DNA of 64,000 nucleotides, taken from assembly GCF_021869535.1 (NCBI RefSeq), contig NW_026262734.1, positions 106,055,088 through 106,119,087 on the forward strand, written 5' to 3'. Shown here one piece after another: positions 31,320 through 43,196 of this stretch. The stretch is from Mytilus californianus. Lineage: Eukaryota > Mollusca > Bivalvia > Mytilida > Mytilidae. A program made the position numbers and the translations under genes. How positions within the stretch are numbered: the stretch's first letter is position 1; every line of letters starts with the position of its first letter. Under the pieces are notes generated by a model, which saw only the letters and a program-made list of their open reading frames with translations, was not told the origin of the DNA and did no database searches.

Positions 31320-31600
31320 TTATTTGTTTCTTGGGCGGAAATGTATTTGAATTTGGTCAAGTCAAGTTGCGTGTTAGATAATGACCTTGACCATTATTTC
31401 CTGTCGATCAACTACCTCATAACAAAAATATTTAGGTCTCTGTGACTATAATTTATGAGTTACAATGACATACCATTTATGTCTAACACAAAAATGGAAA
31501 TAACTCTTATTACAATATGTGTCAAATAACCGTATCGTTTCGATCCAAATTGCACAGATCATCATGAGCAAGTAATGAACATTTAAAAAAATAGTGACAT
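31320..31600. repeat. Diverged element F-like segment
   Basis: GGAAATAACTCTTATTACAA, CGTATCGTTTCGATCCAAAT and GAGCAAGTAATG follow the same order as in the F copies near 56510-56590. Strongly decayed. Confidence 0.4.
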
Positions 31601-31899
31601 CTTTAACAGTTTCCGAGGAAAAGCGATAACAAGAAAAATTGTTTCAGAGGAGATAAACATGCAATATGGAAAAAGTGTTTGATTAAAAATGGTTAAATAG
31701 TGTGTTTCAAAACCCCCCATAGCTGTTTGATATCAGTAATGTTCCTTTAACGTCGTACTTGATTTGGCCTTCCAACTGTTTTGATTCAAGCTTCACTGTT
31801 GAGTCGAAAAACAAAAGCGACATTCCAGAAACAAAATTTGTGGAAGAAAAACAAATTTGTCACAACAAAACAAAAAGGTCTTCCCACGGGAAGATGGAG

Positions 31900-32250
31900 G
31901 AACCTAAATATCAACATGTAAACGTAAAATAAAAACAGAATGCGAAGTCATGTGTTATAGGATCTTATAGGAAGGTCTAGATGAGGGTTCTTTATTTCCT
32001 TATTTAAAATAATAAGGTAATTTTTCTCTTTTTAAATTTTTTTGGGCTCATTATTCTCTTTTCTTATATTTACACACCCGGTTGTTCTCTATTCTTTATA
32101 TTCTATCATCGAATTCTTCTCTCTATTCTCCCTTTTTCATCCGTTATTCTCAATTATGTTAAATCCATTCATCAAACTTATAGGACAACTCCGACTTCCC
32201 CCAAAATGAAAAATAAAAATATCAACATGAAAATGTTAAAAAAGGAATCA
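31900..32250 (+). repeat. ATTCTCTATTC family, copy D, with its lead sequence
   Basis: Lead AAAACAGAATGCGAAGTCATG and GGTCTAGATGAGGGTTC, then decayed units (GCTCATTATTCTCTTTTC, TTGTTCTCTATTCTTTATA), then a second partial lead at 32215-32250 (AATATCAACATGAAAATG). Confidence 0.55.
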
Positions 32251-32610
32251 GAATACGAATCAATATGTTGGAATAAGTATAACACTGTTTGAAGCTTTGG
32301 AATATTATTTCTCGTTTTATCAAAACTAGGATTTCATTTCTTCTAAAAATAGGCAGGAGAACACTAGTTTATTGTCTCGCAATTGAAGTAAGTCGCAGAA
32401 TGTGAGACAAAGGATTTGTTGAAAGCTATCAAAGGAAAAAAGATCTTGATGATTCGTCCTTTGTATGTTACGAATTTCCTGCCTTGCTTTAATCCATAGC
32501 TCTTAACTTCATTTCAGCGACAGCTAAATAATTGTATAATTTTTTTTGTAACGTCAATTTCTCACTTATTATGAGCAATAAAATAACTTAAATTGTTATA
32601 AGGATACTTG

Positions 32611-33260
32611 AAAGGTCTATATGTCCGTCAAACAGGGTTCGCCTGACCTTGATCTCATTTTATGGATCGGTGATCAAAGTTAAAGTTTCGCGGTCAAGTC
32701 CATGTTTTAGATACTGTAAGCATTATGTTAACTACGTTTAATGTATGAGATGATTATAAGGTGTACATGTCCGTCAGTCAGGTTTCATCTTACCATGAGC
32801 TTATTTTCACAATTCATTGCCCAAGGTAATGATTTCATCTGGTTCTCAGATAAGCAATATGTCAACTAAAGATCAACCCGACACAATCTGTATGTGCCGT
32901 TCCAAGTTAGAAGCCTGTAATTGAGTGGTTGTCGTTTGCTGTTGTATATTATATTGTTTTTTTGTTCTTTTGTACATTAATCAGGCCGTTGGTTCAATTT
33001 TATCGTTTGAATTGTTTTACATTTTTTTCATGGCGGGGCCTTTTATAGCTTGCTATGCGGTATGGGTTTTGCTCATTGTTAAAGGCCGTACGTTAACACA
33101 TAGCTGCTTCTATCTATGTCATTTGGTCTTGAGTGAATAGTTATCTCATTTGCAATTATACCACATTTGCCTTCTGTCAGGCATGGTTTATCTGACCTTT
33201 ACCTCATTTCAATGGGTATGATATGTTAAGTTTATGTTATACTTGTACTTGCTGTAGTGG
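32611..33260 (+). mobile_element. Modular GTCCGTCAG element with an inserted SINE-like copy
   Basis: About 150-bp modules share TATATGTCCGTCAAACAGG / TACATGTCCGTCAGTCAGG, GACCTTGATCTCATTT and AAGTCCATGTTTTAGATAC. The element is split by family A copy 8 (32891-33172) and resumes with TCTGTCAGGCATGGTTTATC. Confidence 0.55.
32891..33172 (+). mobile_element. SINE-like family A, copy 8
   Basis: Full-length first subtype: GCCGTTCCAAGTTAGAAGCC, GTGGTTGTCGTTTGCTG, GCGGTATGGGTTTTGCTC, AAGGCCGTACG, ACCACATTTGCC. It is inserted into the GTCCGTCAG element. Confidence 0.7.
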
Positions 33261-33756
33261 AACTGTAGTAAAACAATTATCTTAAGTCTTTCAACATGAA
33301 TTCGATTATGATCAGTAAAGCATGCGATACATTTCATCATGTTAATTTTAAGATCTATCCCAAATAATTGAACCAGTAACTTCTGTCTCAGAAAACAAGT
33401 ATAGCCTATCCCAAGAAATTCTATTGCAACCCACTAGTAATTTTCCTTACTTGAAAAATTTGTTTTAAACGGTGAAAATGTCTCGGAAAAAACCTGTTTA
33501 TGCACCCTATTTTATGGCAAGTATATATCAATATGACTTGCATTAATGATATTTGCAATAACCATCATTTGCATAAACTTGAAAATATGTTATTCGTAGT
33601 TGTTATGGACAAGAGAAACTGTTATGTATCTGCACATTGTGAATGTTTTTTTCTTAAAATGAGAAAAAAATCATATCCTAAGGATTATATGATCTAGGTC
33701 AAACTTTAAAAGCAAATTTACATAAAAGAAAACTTTTTAAAATTCTTTTTTGTAGC

Positions 33757-36149
33757 ATGTCGTGTAAATTGACAGTCTGTGGAGTATGCGATTATCAGAA
33801 CATTAACAAACTCTCAGTGGTCTGGTGTTCAGAATGCGACGAAGGATTTTGTGAGGAATGTAAAACGCATCATGCAGCTTCAAAGGGGAGCAGAAACCAT
33901 AGTATTGTTCTAATCTATGATTACCAGAATTTACCTTCTAATATATGGGAAATTAATTAAATATGTCCAAAACACACTGCAAAATACCAAATATTTTGCA
34001 AGAAGCATGATACTCCATGTTGTAGACGATGTGTTGTTGAAACTCATAACGATTGCAAAGAGATCGATGCACTATATTACGTCATGCAAAATGTTAAATC
34101 ATCAAATGCATTTTTATACGACGCAAACAAATTTTGCGGTCGTATATTGTATGACGTTGGCGTCATCGTCGTCGTCTGTCGTCGTCGTCGTCGTCCGAAG
34201 ACATATTGGTTTTCGCACTCTAACTCTAGTTAAAGTGAATGGATCTCTATGAAATTTTACCATAATGTTCAATACCACAAAAGAACGGTTGGGATTGATT
34301 TTGGTACCAACAGTTAAGGAATTAGGGGCCAAAAAGGGGCAAAAAATAAGCATTTTTGTAACTTCCAGACATAACTTGTGTGTTAGTGTATGGATCTCTC
34401 TGACATTGCACCACAAGGTTCCATATCACACAGGGAATACTGGGATTGATTTTGGGGGTAATTGCCTCAAAATTTTAGGAATTAGGGGCCAAAATAGGGG
34501 CAAAAAATAAGCAATTTCTAGTTTCCAGACAATAACATGTGTTCAAGTGTATGGATCTCTCTGAAATTGTACTGCAAGGTACCATACCACAAAGGAAAGA
34601 CTGGGATTGATTTGGGGGTAATTGCCTCAAAATTTTAGGAATTAGGGGCAAAAAAGGGTAAAAAAACAAGCATTTTTCTAGTTTCAGGACAATAACTTGT
34701 GTGTAAGTGTATGAATCTTTATGAAATTGTACTACAAGGTTCCAAATCACAAAGGGAAAGCTGGGTTTGAGTTTGGGGGTAATTGCCCTAAACGTTTAGG
34801 AATTTGGGGCCAGCGGAGCATTTTATTAAAGATAAAACAAAAATTGGCAGAACATTTAGAAAATTTGCAGAGAATAAAAAATGATAGGAAAGAAAACATA
34901 TGAAATCTGAAGGAGAACAAGACGCAAATAGAAAAAGAACTCAGCAGACTCGAATATTGATTAACACTCATCTTGATAAGCTGCAAGAAAGTCTTATGAA
35001 AAGTTGTATGCCGCTGAAAAAAAAGAAAGCAAGAAAATAAATCATTTAATATCATCTATACAAACGGAAGAAAATGATACTACAGATTGCCAAACCACTT
35101 TAGACAAAATACAACAGCATGTCTCTAATCTTCAGACGTTCTTTGCTTTAAATCACATTCAACTAGATTTCACAAAGAACGAAAAGTTACTGGAATCTTT
35201 AATATAGGACAGAAAATGAACAATGTATCAATTTCTTGGAAAAACGAAACATCTATGGAGAACCTACTTACCACGACGAAGAAGATGGGAACCATTTTCT
35301 TTGAAACAAGGTCAGGGGATGCAACATTAACAAACAGGAAGAACAAACAAGCACAGATAATGATGCCTGCTACACCTGTTCCTACTATTGATAAAATAAA
35401 ACTTACTTTTAGACAGACCGTGAAAACAATTGGAATAGATATTTCTGGTTGCTCCTTACTTCCTGATGGCAGAATGTTTTTTCCTGCTGCACAAGTGGCC
35501 ACATTAGCGTACTCAAAACCGACTGTACTTTGGATTTTACATTAAGGCCTGGACAATGACATCTCATATATACTTCATCGAGGAAAGCCAAAAACTTGTC
35601 GTAACATCAGGAAATGTAAATTGCATTAGGATGATCAATATAAAAAACAGGAAAACTGAGAAATCAATAAATGTTGGATCACAGAATTATGGAATAGCTA
35701 ACAAAGATGGGAAATTGTTTTATACTGGATATCATGGTGTATTAAACGTTGTAGGTTTAGATGACAACTCTGTAACCCAGTTAGTTAACGGTCCATTGTC
35801 TGAATATAGCAGCATCGCCATGTGGTCAGAAAATCTTTATTTCATAAACAAAGATAATTTAGTATGATGCTGTGATCTTCACGGGACAGCTAAATGGAAA
35901 TTAGAACTTAAAGGATTTATTGAATGCGCTCGAGGTATTACAGTTGACAATTACGGTCGGGTATACGTATCTGGCTATTCCTCTCGAAATGCCATTTTTA
36001 TTTAACCAGATGGAACCAAGAACAGATCGTTGCTGTCAAAGACACATGGTCTTCATTTTTCACAATCCTTGTGCTTCGATCGAACAAATAACCAGTTACT
36101 TATTGCGAACCACCGAAATGACGCATTTCTCTATGACGTCTCATGATGA
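33757..36149 (+). pseudogene. B-box/coiled-coil/propeller gene copy 1, dead
   Basis: It aligns along its length with the intact 562-aa copy at 52449. The acceptor TTTTTTGTAG-C before the ATG is kept, and B-box 1 is intact (CGVCDY, VWCSECDEG, HHAASKG). A TAA at 33958 (Gln codon CAA to TAA) ends the frame after 67 codons. A 700-bp repeat is inserted at 34118-34818. The coiled-coil remnant has more stops (34901, 35205) and a frame change. The propeller part has stops at 35543, 35865 and about 36004. The final 300 bp still match copy 3 closely, including an 88/89-bp block (35893-35981). With so many lesions it cannot encode the full protein; a B-box 1-only peptide is conceivable. Confidence 0.9.
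34118..34818 (+). mobile_element. GTC-rich modular element inserted in copy 1
   Basis: It starts with the hairpin TACGACGCAAACAAATTTTG / CGGTCGTA, then a (GTC)n run (34150-34190), then about 170-bp modules. Each module has a GGATCTCT-ATGAAATT-like start, TGGGATTGATTTTGGGGG, and TTAGGAATTAGGGGCCAAAA. It interrupts the coiled-coil coding region. GCATTTTTAT (34109-34117) and GCATTTTAT (34819-34826) flank it and look like a target duplication of 8-9 bp. Confidence 0.7.
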
Positions 36150-36689
36150 ATAGATACAATATCACCATGATCACTGAGATAAACTTCTCTGTAATAAACA
36201 TGTTTGGAGTGAAAAATATTTGAATGTGCTCTTTTTGTTCAAAATCGCAACATAAATGTAACATCTGAAAATGTGTATGAAGTCCAAAAATTAAACATTC
36301 GAATATATCTTATACAGACTTATTTTGTAACCAGATGATTAATTTGTAACATTTAATTTTTAGTTATTACATTTTCAAAATGTATGCCGATTCTAAATGA
36401 ACAGAAATGATTAAAGCCATAAGTGTACGGTATGATTAAATACATGTTTAGAAAATATATAATGTATGTTCGTTTTGAAGATAAAACAATACAAAACCGT
36501 CAATTGGTTGGCATTCCAGTCGAGACCAACTTTGATAACCCCTCAGTACTCATATAATGTTATGAATGACAGTGTATTGTCAAACTTAAGAAATGTATAA
36601 CAAAACAACAACTGATAGATAATTTTAGGAGAGATTCTCTGAAACATTTTTCGATATAAATAAATGAAATTGGGAATCTAAACTCACGT
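36150..36689. other. 3' flank of copy 1, no gene seen
   Basis: AT-rich 3' region. AGTGAAAAATATTTGAATGTG (about 36208) is shared with the flank of copy 3 and marks the duplicated unit. Confidence 0.5.
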
Positions 36690-36977
36690 CTACTTTGTCA
36701 AAATGTGACAGTCGTCCTTTTTGTCTCGGAAATATGTCTCGACTCGAGCAGCCAAGAGCAACGACAACATTATCATAAAGCAAAAATCAAAAACCCTGTT
36801 AGGATTGAAACAGCCACAACTGGAGCAGCAAATAGTGAACAAAGCTCTTAAGGCACTTGCATAAATAGCAAACACCATAAAACTGCCACCCCAGACAATA
36901 CAAAAGATCTCCCTTGGAAAAGTTACACCATCACGAATTGGTTGATCTATACGATGTGTCTGTGTCAAAACTAACAC
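36690..36977 (-). CDS. Possible membrane-protein fragment
   Basis: A 95-codon minus-strand frame. A hydrophobic segment (IFCIVWGGSFMVFAIYASAL) is followed by a Cys cluster (TICCSSCGCF) and a second hydrophobic stretch (FCFMIMLSLLLAA), then a charged tail (RDKKDD). A splice-acceptor-like TTTTCCAAG lies inside its 5' part at about 36915, and GTGAGT lies just after the stop. A diverged relative lies at 56690-56830, also minus and also downstream of a B-box copy, but without an open frame. It could be a last exon, or a repeat that happens to be open. I do not recognise it. Confidence 0.25.
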   Translation of the reverse strand: MLVLTQTHRIDQPIRDGVTFPREIFCIVWGGSFMVFAIYASALRALFTICCSSCGCFNPNRVFDFCFMIMLSLLLAARVETYFRDKKDDCHILTK

Positions 36978-37036
36978 GTCTTAGATTGTGGTTTAACATC
37001 TTTGTCGTCTGTCTGCTAAGTACCGAACGTGACCTA

Positions 37037-37420
37037 TTCCCGAATATGACTGTTATATCGAGAGTGAATTTACATTGCTATACGTTGTGTCTCGGTATTT
37101 TGTACATCCAACATTCATGTATTTATTTTTGATGTTTTTGTTATGGTTTCGGTTGAATAATGTGTTATGTCGTATTGTTTGTTGTCCAGATGGGTATAAA
37201 ATTGCCTTTCAATACCGTCATTGTCATATTCCCGAATATGACATTTATACTGAATGTGAATTTTCATTGCTGTGCTGCGTGTCTCGGTGTGTTGACACAT
37301 CTAACATTCATGGATTTTTTTTTGATGTTTCTGCTATGGTTTTGGTTGGATAATCTGTTATGTCTTATCGTTTATAGTCCGATTAATTATAAAATTGCCT
37401 TTCCATACCATCATTGTCAT
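37037..37420 (+). repeat. 192-bp tandem duplication
   Basis: TTCCCGAATATGAC starts at 37037 and again at 37229. Both units carry GTGTCTCGGT, CATCTAACATTCATG-like sequence, TGATGTTT-TGCTATGG and ATAAAATTGCCTTTC. The units differ by roughly 15-20%. Short frames cross it; coding is unlikely. Confidence 0.75.
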
Positions 37421-37654
37421 GAAAATTGTTTGGACGAATATTGTGAAAATAATTGTATAAAGTTCGAGATTGCATGTTAGTTACGTAAGCGCGTCACTGT
37501 TTTTGATATCCTGTGGTGTTTGTCTTTGATGGAATATGTTCGTTGTTGTTCTGCGGTATGCATGTTGTGTCGACTATTATATTATTTGTTTGTGTGTTTC
37601 TCTGTTATGAATTTTCTTGCTGGTGTTTGTGCTGTATTTCTGTCACGTAGGGTT

Positions 37655-37960
37655 TTAGCGATATTTTTTTAGCATTGTCATCAAGCGTGAGGTTTGGAAT
37701 GCCATTAAACCAGGTTTAACCCACCATTTTTTTCTTAAAATGTCCTGTACCATGTCAGGAATATGGCAGATGTTATCAAATAGTTCGTTTCTATGTGTGT
37801 TGGCCTTTGTTTTTGCTGCACTTCGGTGTTCCTTTGTTTTCCTCTTATAGTTGATGTGTTTCCCTCGGTTTTGGTTTGTAACCCGGATTTGTTTTCTCTT
37901 ATGATTTTTATGACTTTTGAACACCGGTATACTGCTGTTGCCTTTATACATGAATAGAAA
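37655..37960 (-). repeat. Dispersed family C, reverse copy
   Basis: TTAAACCAGGTTTAACCCACC (37707) is the reverse of the GGTGGATT-AACCTGGTTT motif at 16110, 43350 and 54468. Downstream, TTTGTAACCCGGATTTGTTTT and ACTTTTGAACACCGGTATAC match 63757-63830. Confidence 0.55.
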
Positions 37961-40450
37961 AGCAGAAGAAAACAAAACCGATGTAATTACCCATAGGTAA
38001 CATAAAAAGGGTAATAGCGGGAAAATATAATTTGGAATGCCTTTAAGCTTATCCTAGAAAATATGTATCAACCTCAAGAATATTTGAAGTTTAAACTTTG
38101 ACCTCACAGAAATTACTTTATCCCATTTAAACAGAGGCAGTTCTAGGTAAGGACTGTAATTAAACAATTTAGACCAGATTATTCTAAAAATTCTGACGAG
38201 TAGTTAGAACTGGTGAAATAATATTTCGCTTTTAGCAGGCAGTATGGTTCAATTTTGTAAAAAAAAGCTAAGAAAAATCGATGATGATTTATTCACTTGT
38301 AAGTGAATAATTCGACCTCATTGAATCCGTATTCATGCGACCTTCATTTTAATCCCTTAGCTAGAGATGGATTACGCTTGAATTATGCGTGTTCAGTTAC
38401 CAAAGGAAAAGAATGTCAACATTGAAAGTGAAACAAAGGTAAATCATTTGATTGAATTATTCGATTCTCAAAAACTCATTCCTATACAGGTAAAAATGAT
38501 AATTGAATTGTTTTTTTTAACTTATAACATGAAACAGACATAGAAAAATCCAGTTGCACGAGGTCGATATCTATTTATATTTATATTTATGTTTATGATT
38601 ATATCGTGTTATGTGACTGTCGTCAGTTTTCGGAGGTCATCTCAATAGTTAATTAGATAGCGTCTAGACTAAAATGCACACGAAATTCTGATATAGATTA
38701 TCTAGTATATGCATCGTTAACTGTTTATTTCAAAATTATTGTAATTTAGATATGTGTTTTAGTATGTTACAAATCAAATATGAGAATTTGAGTCAAATTG
38801 TGAACATGATTTTGACAGCTAGTGCCCCTTTAAGAAGGTCTCCTATAGATTCAAGTGTTTGATGGATATCTATCATATACGTAGATAAAATACTCGGAAA
38901 ACAGTCGCGATCGTCGTTTATCAGTCGTCATAATTATGTGTTCGGTTGGTAAGGTACTTTTATTCAGCTTGCGGTAAAGTAGAGAGTATGATGTGTTTGG
39001 ATATTGATATTTTTCTTTTCAAAGAACAGACAAGTTTATTTCCTAGGCACTAAGAATTTGGGTAGTCTGTTATGAAAAATAATGTGACGCTGAAAGTTGG
39101 TCATTATTCCATTGCTACCAGTGTTATGCAAATTTTATTACACATTAGGTCATCATTCAACTTTGAATCCCAACCTCAAGAGCTCAACATATTTGTGTAA
39201 ATAGCTATAGTTAAATTGTACAATTAGTCAAATTCGATATATTTCTGTTATATCTATTTTTCTAGTCTAATGACTTGTACATCAACTTTACTATTAGTTC
39301 TTTTCGGTACAAATACTTACGATATTTATGTATGTTTACTGGTTGCAAACTTTTAGGTTAGAAATGATTTAAATTCAAATTGTTTAAATTGTTTAATGTT
39401 ATGACTATATATAAATATACCCAGCGTAGAGTTTTTCATGTTTAGTTATTCTTAATAAATTGTTCTTGTATTGATAGAAGATATATGGCAGCATTTAATG
39501 GTGTATCGTTTGTGACGTTTGTCTCTGTTTTAATGAACAAACTGGATTAAGTTGTCTACACGTTATGAATCAGATTGTCTGCAAAGATAGTAATTTTTGT
39601 CACCACTATCTGCTATGAAAATAGTGGAATACTCATAGCAGCTAAAACTTGTTATATTTCGCCATGTATGTCACATCAACTATAGGTTGCTCTCCTGTAA
39701 ATATAGACAATGCAAATTCCCATAGAAACTCCCTTTACGACTAAAACTATGCCACTTTTACTATGAAGTTTCGTAAAAAATTATATCCTAGAATGGAAAA
39801 TTCATATGCACTACTATCTATTTTTTTCAAAGGTTAAAATATAGGGCTGTGCGGCATATTTTTAACATTTATATGTCTCGAACTTCTAAGAGTTTAAACT
39901 TATGCTAAAACTCTGTACTACCCATCCCATCACTTTGAGTCTTCCTCAGAATTCAATTTAGCCGCGATTCATGTGTATTTATACTGGAAACATTCCTAAG
40001 TCATGTCTCTACAAGAGGAAACATAGAGATCATATCCTAAAACCAGTAGGTAAACAAAACAAATTATGTATTAATATTATATATCTCCCCAAAAGAGGCT
40101 TGGTTTGTGAAAACGCGGTATTTACAAAGTGCAACCTATACGTGAAGCACCAATGATTATGTTTATTATTTTCCCTCAATGTAAACCCCTTTACTAATCC
40201 CTTTTCTTTACAGGAAATAAGTTGTCTGTCTAAATGTGCACAATTTCCATCTCCCGTTGGTAATGAATTTATTTTTGACAATCCTAAATGAACATATTGC
40301 CTTAAGAAGACATCAGCATCTATATTTATAACGAGTACTGTTACCTGTACGCGCCAGTTTAAAGATCGTCAAAACATCACGTGGAGTAGTACAGTCAAGT
40401 GAATGTCGATCAAGATAAACATCATTTCCTTTTCCTGCGTTATTCCAAGA
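37961..40450. other. No supported gene; one repeat fragment
   Basis: About 2.5 kb of AT-rich DNA. Family G lies at 39050-39105 (CTAGGCACTAAGAATTTGG, GTTGGTCATTATTCC). Open frames at 39971-40156 (+) and 40030-40281 (-) overlap each other and have no domain or clear splice sites. Confidence 0.45.
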
Positions 40451-40451
40451 T

Positions 40452-40730
40452 GTATATATACATATATATCAGTACGTCTAAACAAGTGACAACTCTACGA
40501 CAGATCCATCCATTGGATCACCAGATGAGTGAAGGTGATACACGGCTGAAAACACATATTATTTTCATAATTACTCTCAATATCAGCACAACAATGTTAA
40601 ATCTCTTTACGGAAGCAAATTTTTGTTCTTCACTCGTCGGGATTCGGACTCATGCTATTGTGATATCGAGACAACGCCGCCTGCATTGTGTCCAGCGCTC
40701 TACACCACTCGGACACCTAGACTGAACTAA
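40452..40730 (-). mobile_element. tRNA-derived SINE L, copy 1
   Basis: Minus-strand head: TAGGTGTCCGAGTGGTGTAG (A-box of Leu/Ser type), AATGCAGGCGGCGTTG and the B-box-like GAGTCCGAATCCC. The long variable region is as in Leu or Ser tRNAs. The tail continues to CTGGTGATCCAATGGATGG, TCTGTCGTAGAGTTGTCAC, TTGTTTAGACGTAC and a TA-rich end. Confidence 0.65.
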
Positions 40731-41345
40731 AAATTCAGCTTTCGGTGGCCTAGTGTTACATTTCTTCGTCATTAGAATCTAGAGTTGTAACACAGTACAT
40801 GATATATGGAATAGGATCCCAGTTACAGGGTACCAATCCAGTACCCACGAATGAAGTCCCTTAATAAATCTACCATCTTTTGAATGGGATATTGTGCCGA
40901 GATGAAAGATGCTTAAATTTATCTAAAGGGAATTCATTAAACTTTCAACTTCTGCTAAATTTTAAGTGATTCTGAAATGTATAGGGTGGATGATTGTATG
41001 AGTGAATGGTCCAAATTTTATTTTCGATTTTAACCAGGAAGTTAATAAAATGGCCCTATTAATACTCAAAACAGTATTATTGCTCTCTTAATGCCGGTCA
41101 CGACCCTCCAAGAATTCTCCTAGAAACCATTAAGGGGGCTACTCGTATGGGAAAGTAACTGAAATTTTGCAGTCTTATATAGGGAATAAAAAATCTGCCC
41201 GTCAATTTGGCTAAAATTGCATGGAAGTAATGGTAGAAATAATTGGGTCCCCGTTCCATATTTAACATGAAGATGGAATTGATTGTAGGTCAGCTAAATT
41301 TCGATCGTAAAGGATCGTAAGATGTAGTCACAGAAATAATTATTT
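40731..41345. other. No gene seen
   Basis: AT-rich spacer between two SINE L copies; nothing else supported. Confidence 0.5.
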
Positions 41346-41582
41346 GTCTAAACAAGTAACAACTCTACGACAGATCCATCCATTGGATCACCAGTGAAGG
41401 TGATACACGGCTGAAAACACATATTATTTAAATAATTACTCTAAATATCAGCACAGCAATGTTAAATCTGCAAATTTACGGAAGCAAATTTTTGTTTTTC
41501 CCTCGCCAGGATTCAAAATCATACTATTGGGATATCGAGACAACACCGCCTGCACAGCGCTCTAGACCACTCGGCCAACAGT
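41346..41582 (-). mobile_element. tRNA-derived SINE L, copy 2
   Basis: Same structure and orientation as the copy at 40452, about 85-90% alike by eye. The head has GGCCGAGTGGTCTAGAGCGC, a better match to a Leu/Ser A box, with a degenerate B box (GATTTTGAATCC). Confidence 0.65.
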
Positions 41583-42190
41583 GTTAGAATTAAATTTTTA
41601 TGCTGACAATTTTGTTTTCAATCAACGGGATTTAAACTCACACCTGATACGTTTTTACATTTCCAGAACCGTGTTTACCTTTGCTCTTCTTCGTTATTGT
41701 TTGACCACGAACTTTAGTCTTTTCTTCACCATTTCCACAGCTAGCAAATACTACAAGACCAAAATTTACAAAAAGGTGCTCATTGATTGTAGCATTGACT
41801 TCCAAAGTATTTATCTTTACATGTACAAAGTCCTTTAAGTTGCTCACCAAGTTAGGAATATGACAGTTGTTTTCCATTCTGTTTGTTGCTAAAATGAATG
41901 TTGTTAAATCTCTTTATCCCGCTTCAATCTTTAATTATGTGGATTATAAGAAAAAAATGTTCCAGTGTTAAACATTTAGGTGAAGTTGTCCCTACATTAT
42001 ATCAATAATCACATTGTATACAGTGTTAAAAAATATTGTGAATAGTGTACAATATCTTTCTATCTTAAAAAAATATGTATTTCCTGTCTTTTGTTGTTTA
42101 TACTTTTCTATTCTGTACTTCATGTTGTGGATCATGTATGCTTACCCTTCCAGAGCACTTAAGGTTATCCCTAGTTTACTTTTAAAGGGA
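41583..42190. other. No gene seen; possible lost promoter of copy 2
   Basis: AT-rich. Copies 1, 3 and 4 have a conserved promoter/first-exon block upstream, but nothing like its GTCACGTG or GATCTCAGGTAAAG landmarks is visible here or back to 37.5 kb. Copy 2 homology starts only at about 42191. Confidence 0.45.
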
Positions 42191-42999
42191 TTCATGTACA
42201 ATCATTGATAAATGCAGTGAATAACACTGATTAAACACTTTATTTCTTCACTCTCTTTTTACCAAAATATCAATCTCTTTCCTTCAGAAAAAAAATATGC
42301 AATAAAGACGCAAAAATACACAAACAACCTTAGCAAGCCATGGCAGTCACTAAACTATATATTTGAGTATAGCGAGATTTCTTCAATTGATTGATTGATT
42401 ATTTCGTGCTTAACCATGTTAACGTGAAGTGGCTAACAAGTACAACAGATATGTTCTTCAAGGTCGGCCTACCGCTATGAAGGGCAGGACATTTGAAATG
42501 CCACTGGAAAATAAGGATTTAGATATGGGATTGAAGGGACAGAATTTTGCCTTTCAACAGGCCACACTAAGTCCAATCAGAGAGTTGTCGCAAGAGTTCA
42601 ATAACGTGCAGAGAACTTAGCATTTGCCTACACGCGTCATCGGATTTAACGACATTATTTAGACCGGAAGTTGCAAATTGACGTTTCTGCGTATTTATAC
42701 ACACCACACAGCCAAGCAGGATAAACATATTGTTATACCCCAGTCAACCCTTCGGGTATGCCCTTTTACCTTGCTTTTAATGTACTTGTGCTGATCTTTG
42801 ACCCGTCCTCAGTTTAAACACGTGTTAATATGATATAATTTTTACTTGTATCATAAGTATTTGGAGCATGGCACTTGTTAAAGTACAGTTTTATGTGAAA
42901 TATTTATGAAACAGACTTATCATGTCAGGATATTTGTTTTACTTGTATCTTCATACTTAGGCATTGGCATGGACCATTTGATTAACTTTGGGGGGGAGT

Positions 43000-43195
43000 T
43001 AAAAAAAAATAATCTGGTCTCTATTTTGACAACAACAAAAAATCTGGCTTATTCAGTTGCTAAGAGAAAATATTCTGGCTTCATCTTCAGCAAGTATGAC
43101 GTGTATGATGTTGAAAAATAATATTCTTGCTTTGGATTGACTGAAAAAATATTCTTGCTCGGTTTGCATGATAAAAAAAAATCTGGCTTGATATA
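43000..43195. repeat. Decayed AAATATTCTGGCTT tandem repeat
   Basis: Loose units of about 30-45 bp: AAAAATCTGGCTTATTCAG, AAAATATTCTGGCTTCATC, AAAATATTCTTGCTCGG, AAAAAATCTGGCTTGAT. Confidence 0.6.
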
Positions 43196-43196
43196 A

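Larger units (their letters stand above)
27203..33755 (+). other. Inferred 6.55-kb 5'-UTR intron of copy 1, repeat-filled
   Basis: It runs from donor AG|GTAAAG to acceptor TTCTTTTTTGTAG (33743-33755). Homology with the copy 3 intron is seen at both ends: AACACTTGCAATGACAT after the donor, and ACCAGTAACTTCTGTCTCAG near 33373. The rest is later insertion, listed separately. Whether it is still spliced is unknown because the coding part is dead. Confidence 0.5.

Noticed and set aside
39971..40281. Overlapping frames on both strands
   Set aside because: Mutually overlapping, no recognisable domain and no convincing splice sites.
40640..40724. Functional tRNA-Leu/Ser gene
   Set aside because: tRNA-like head of a repeated element, with an imperfect B box and extra bases in the anticodon region.
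42429..42620. 63-codon protein gene
   Set aside because: Homologous blocks in the introns of copies 3 and 4 are not open; more likely conserved intron sequence.
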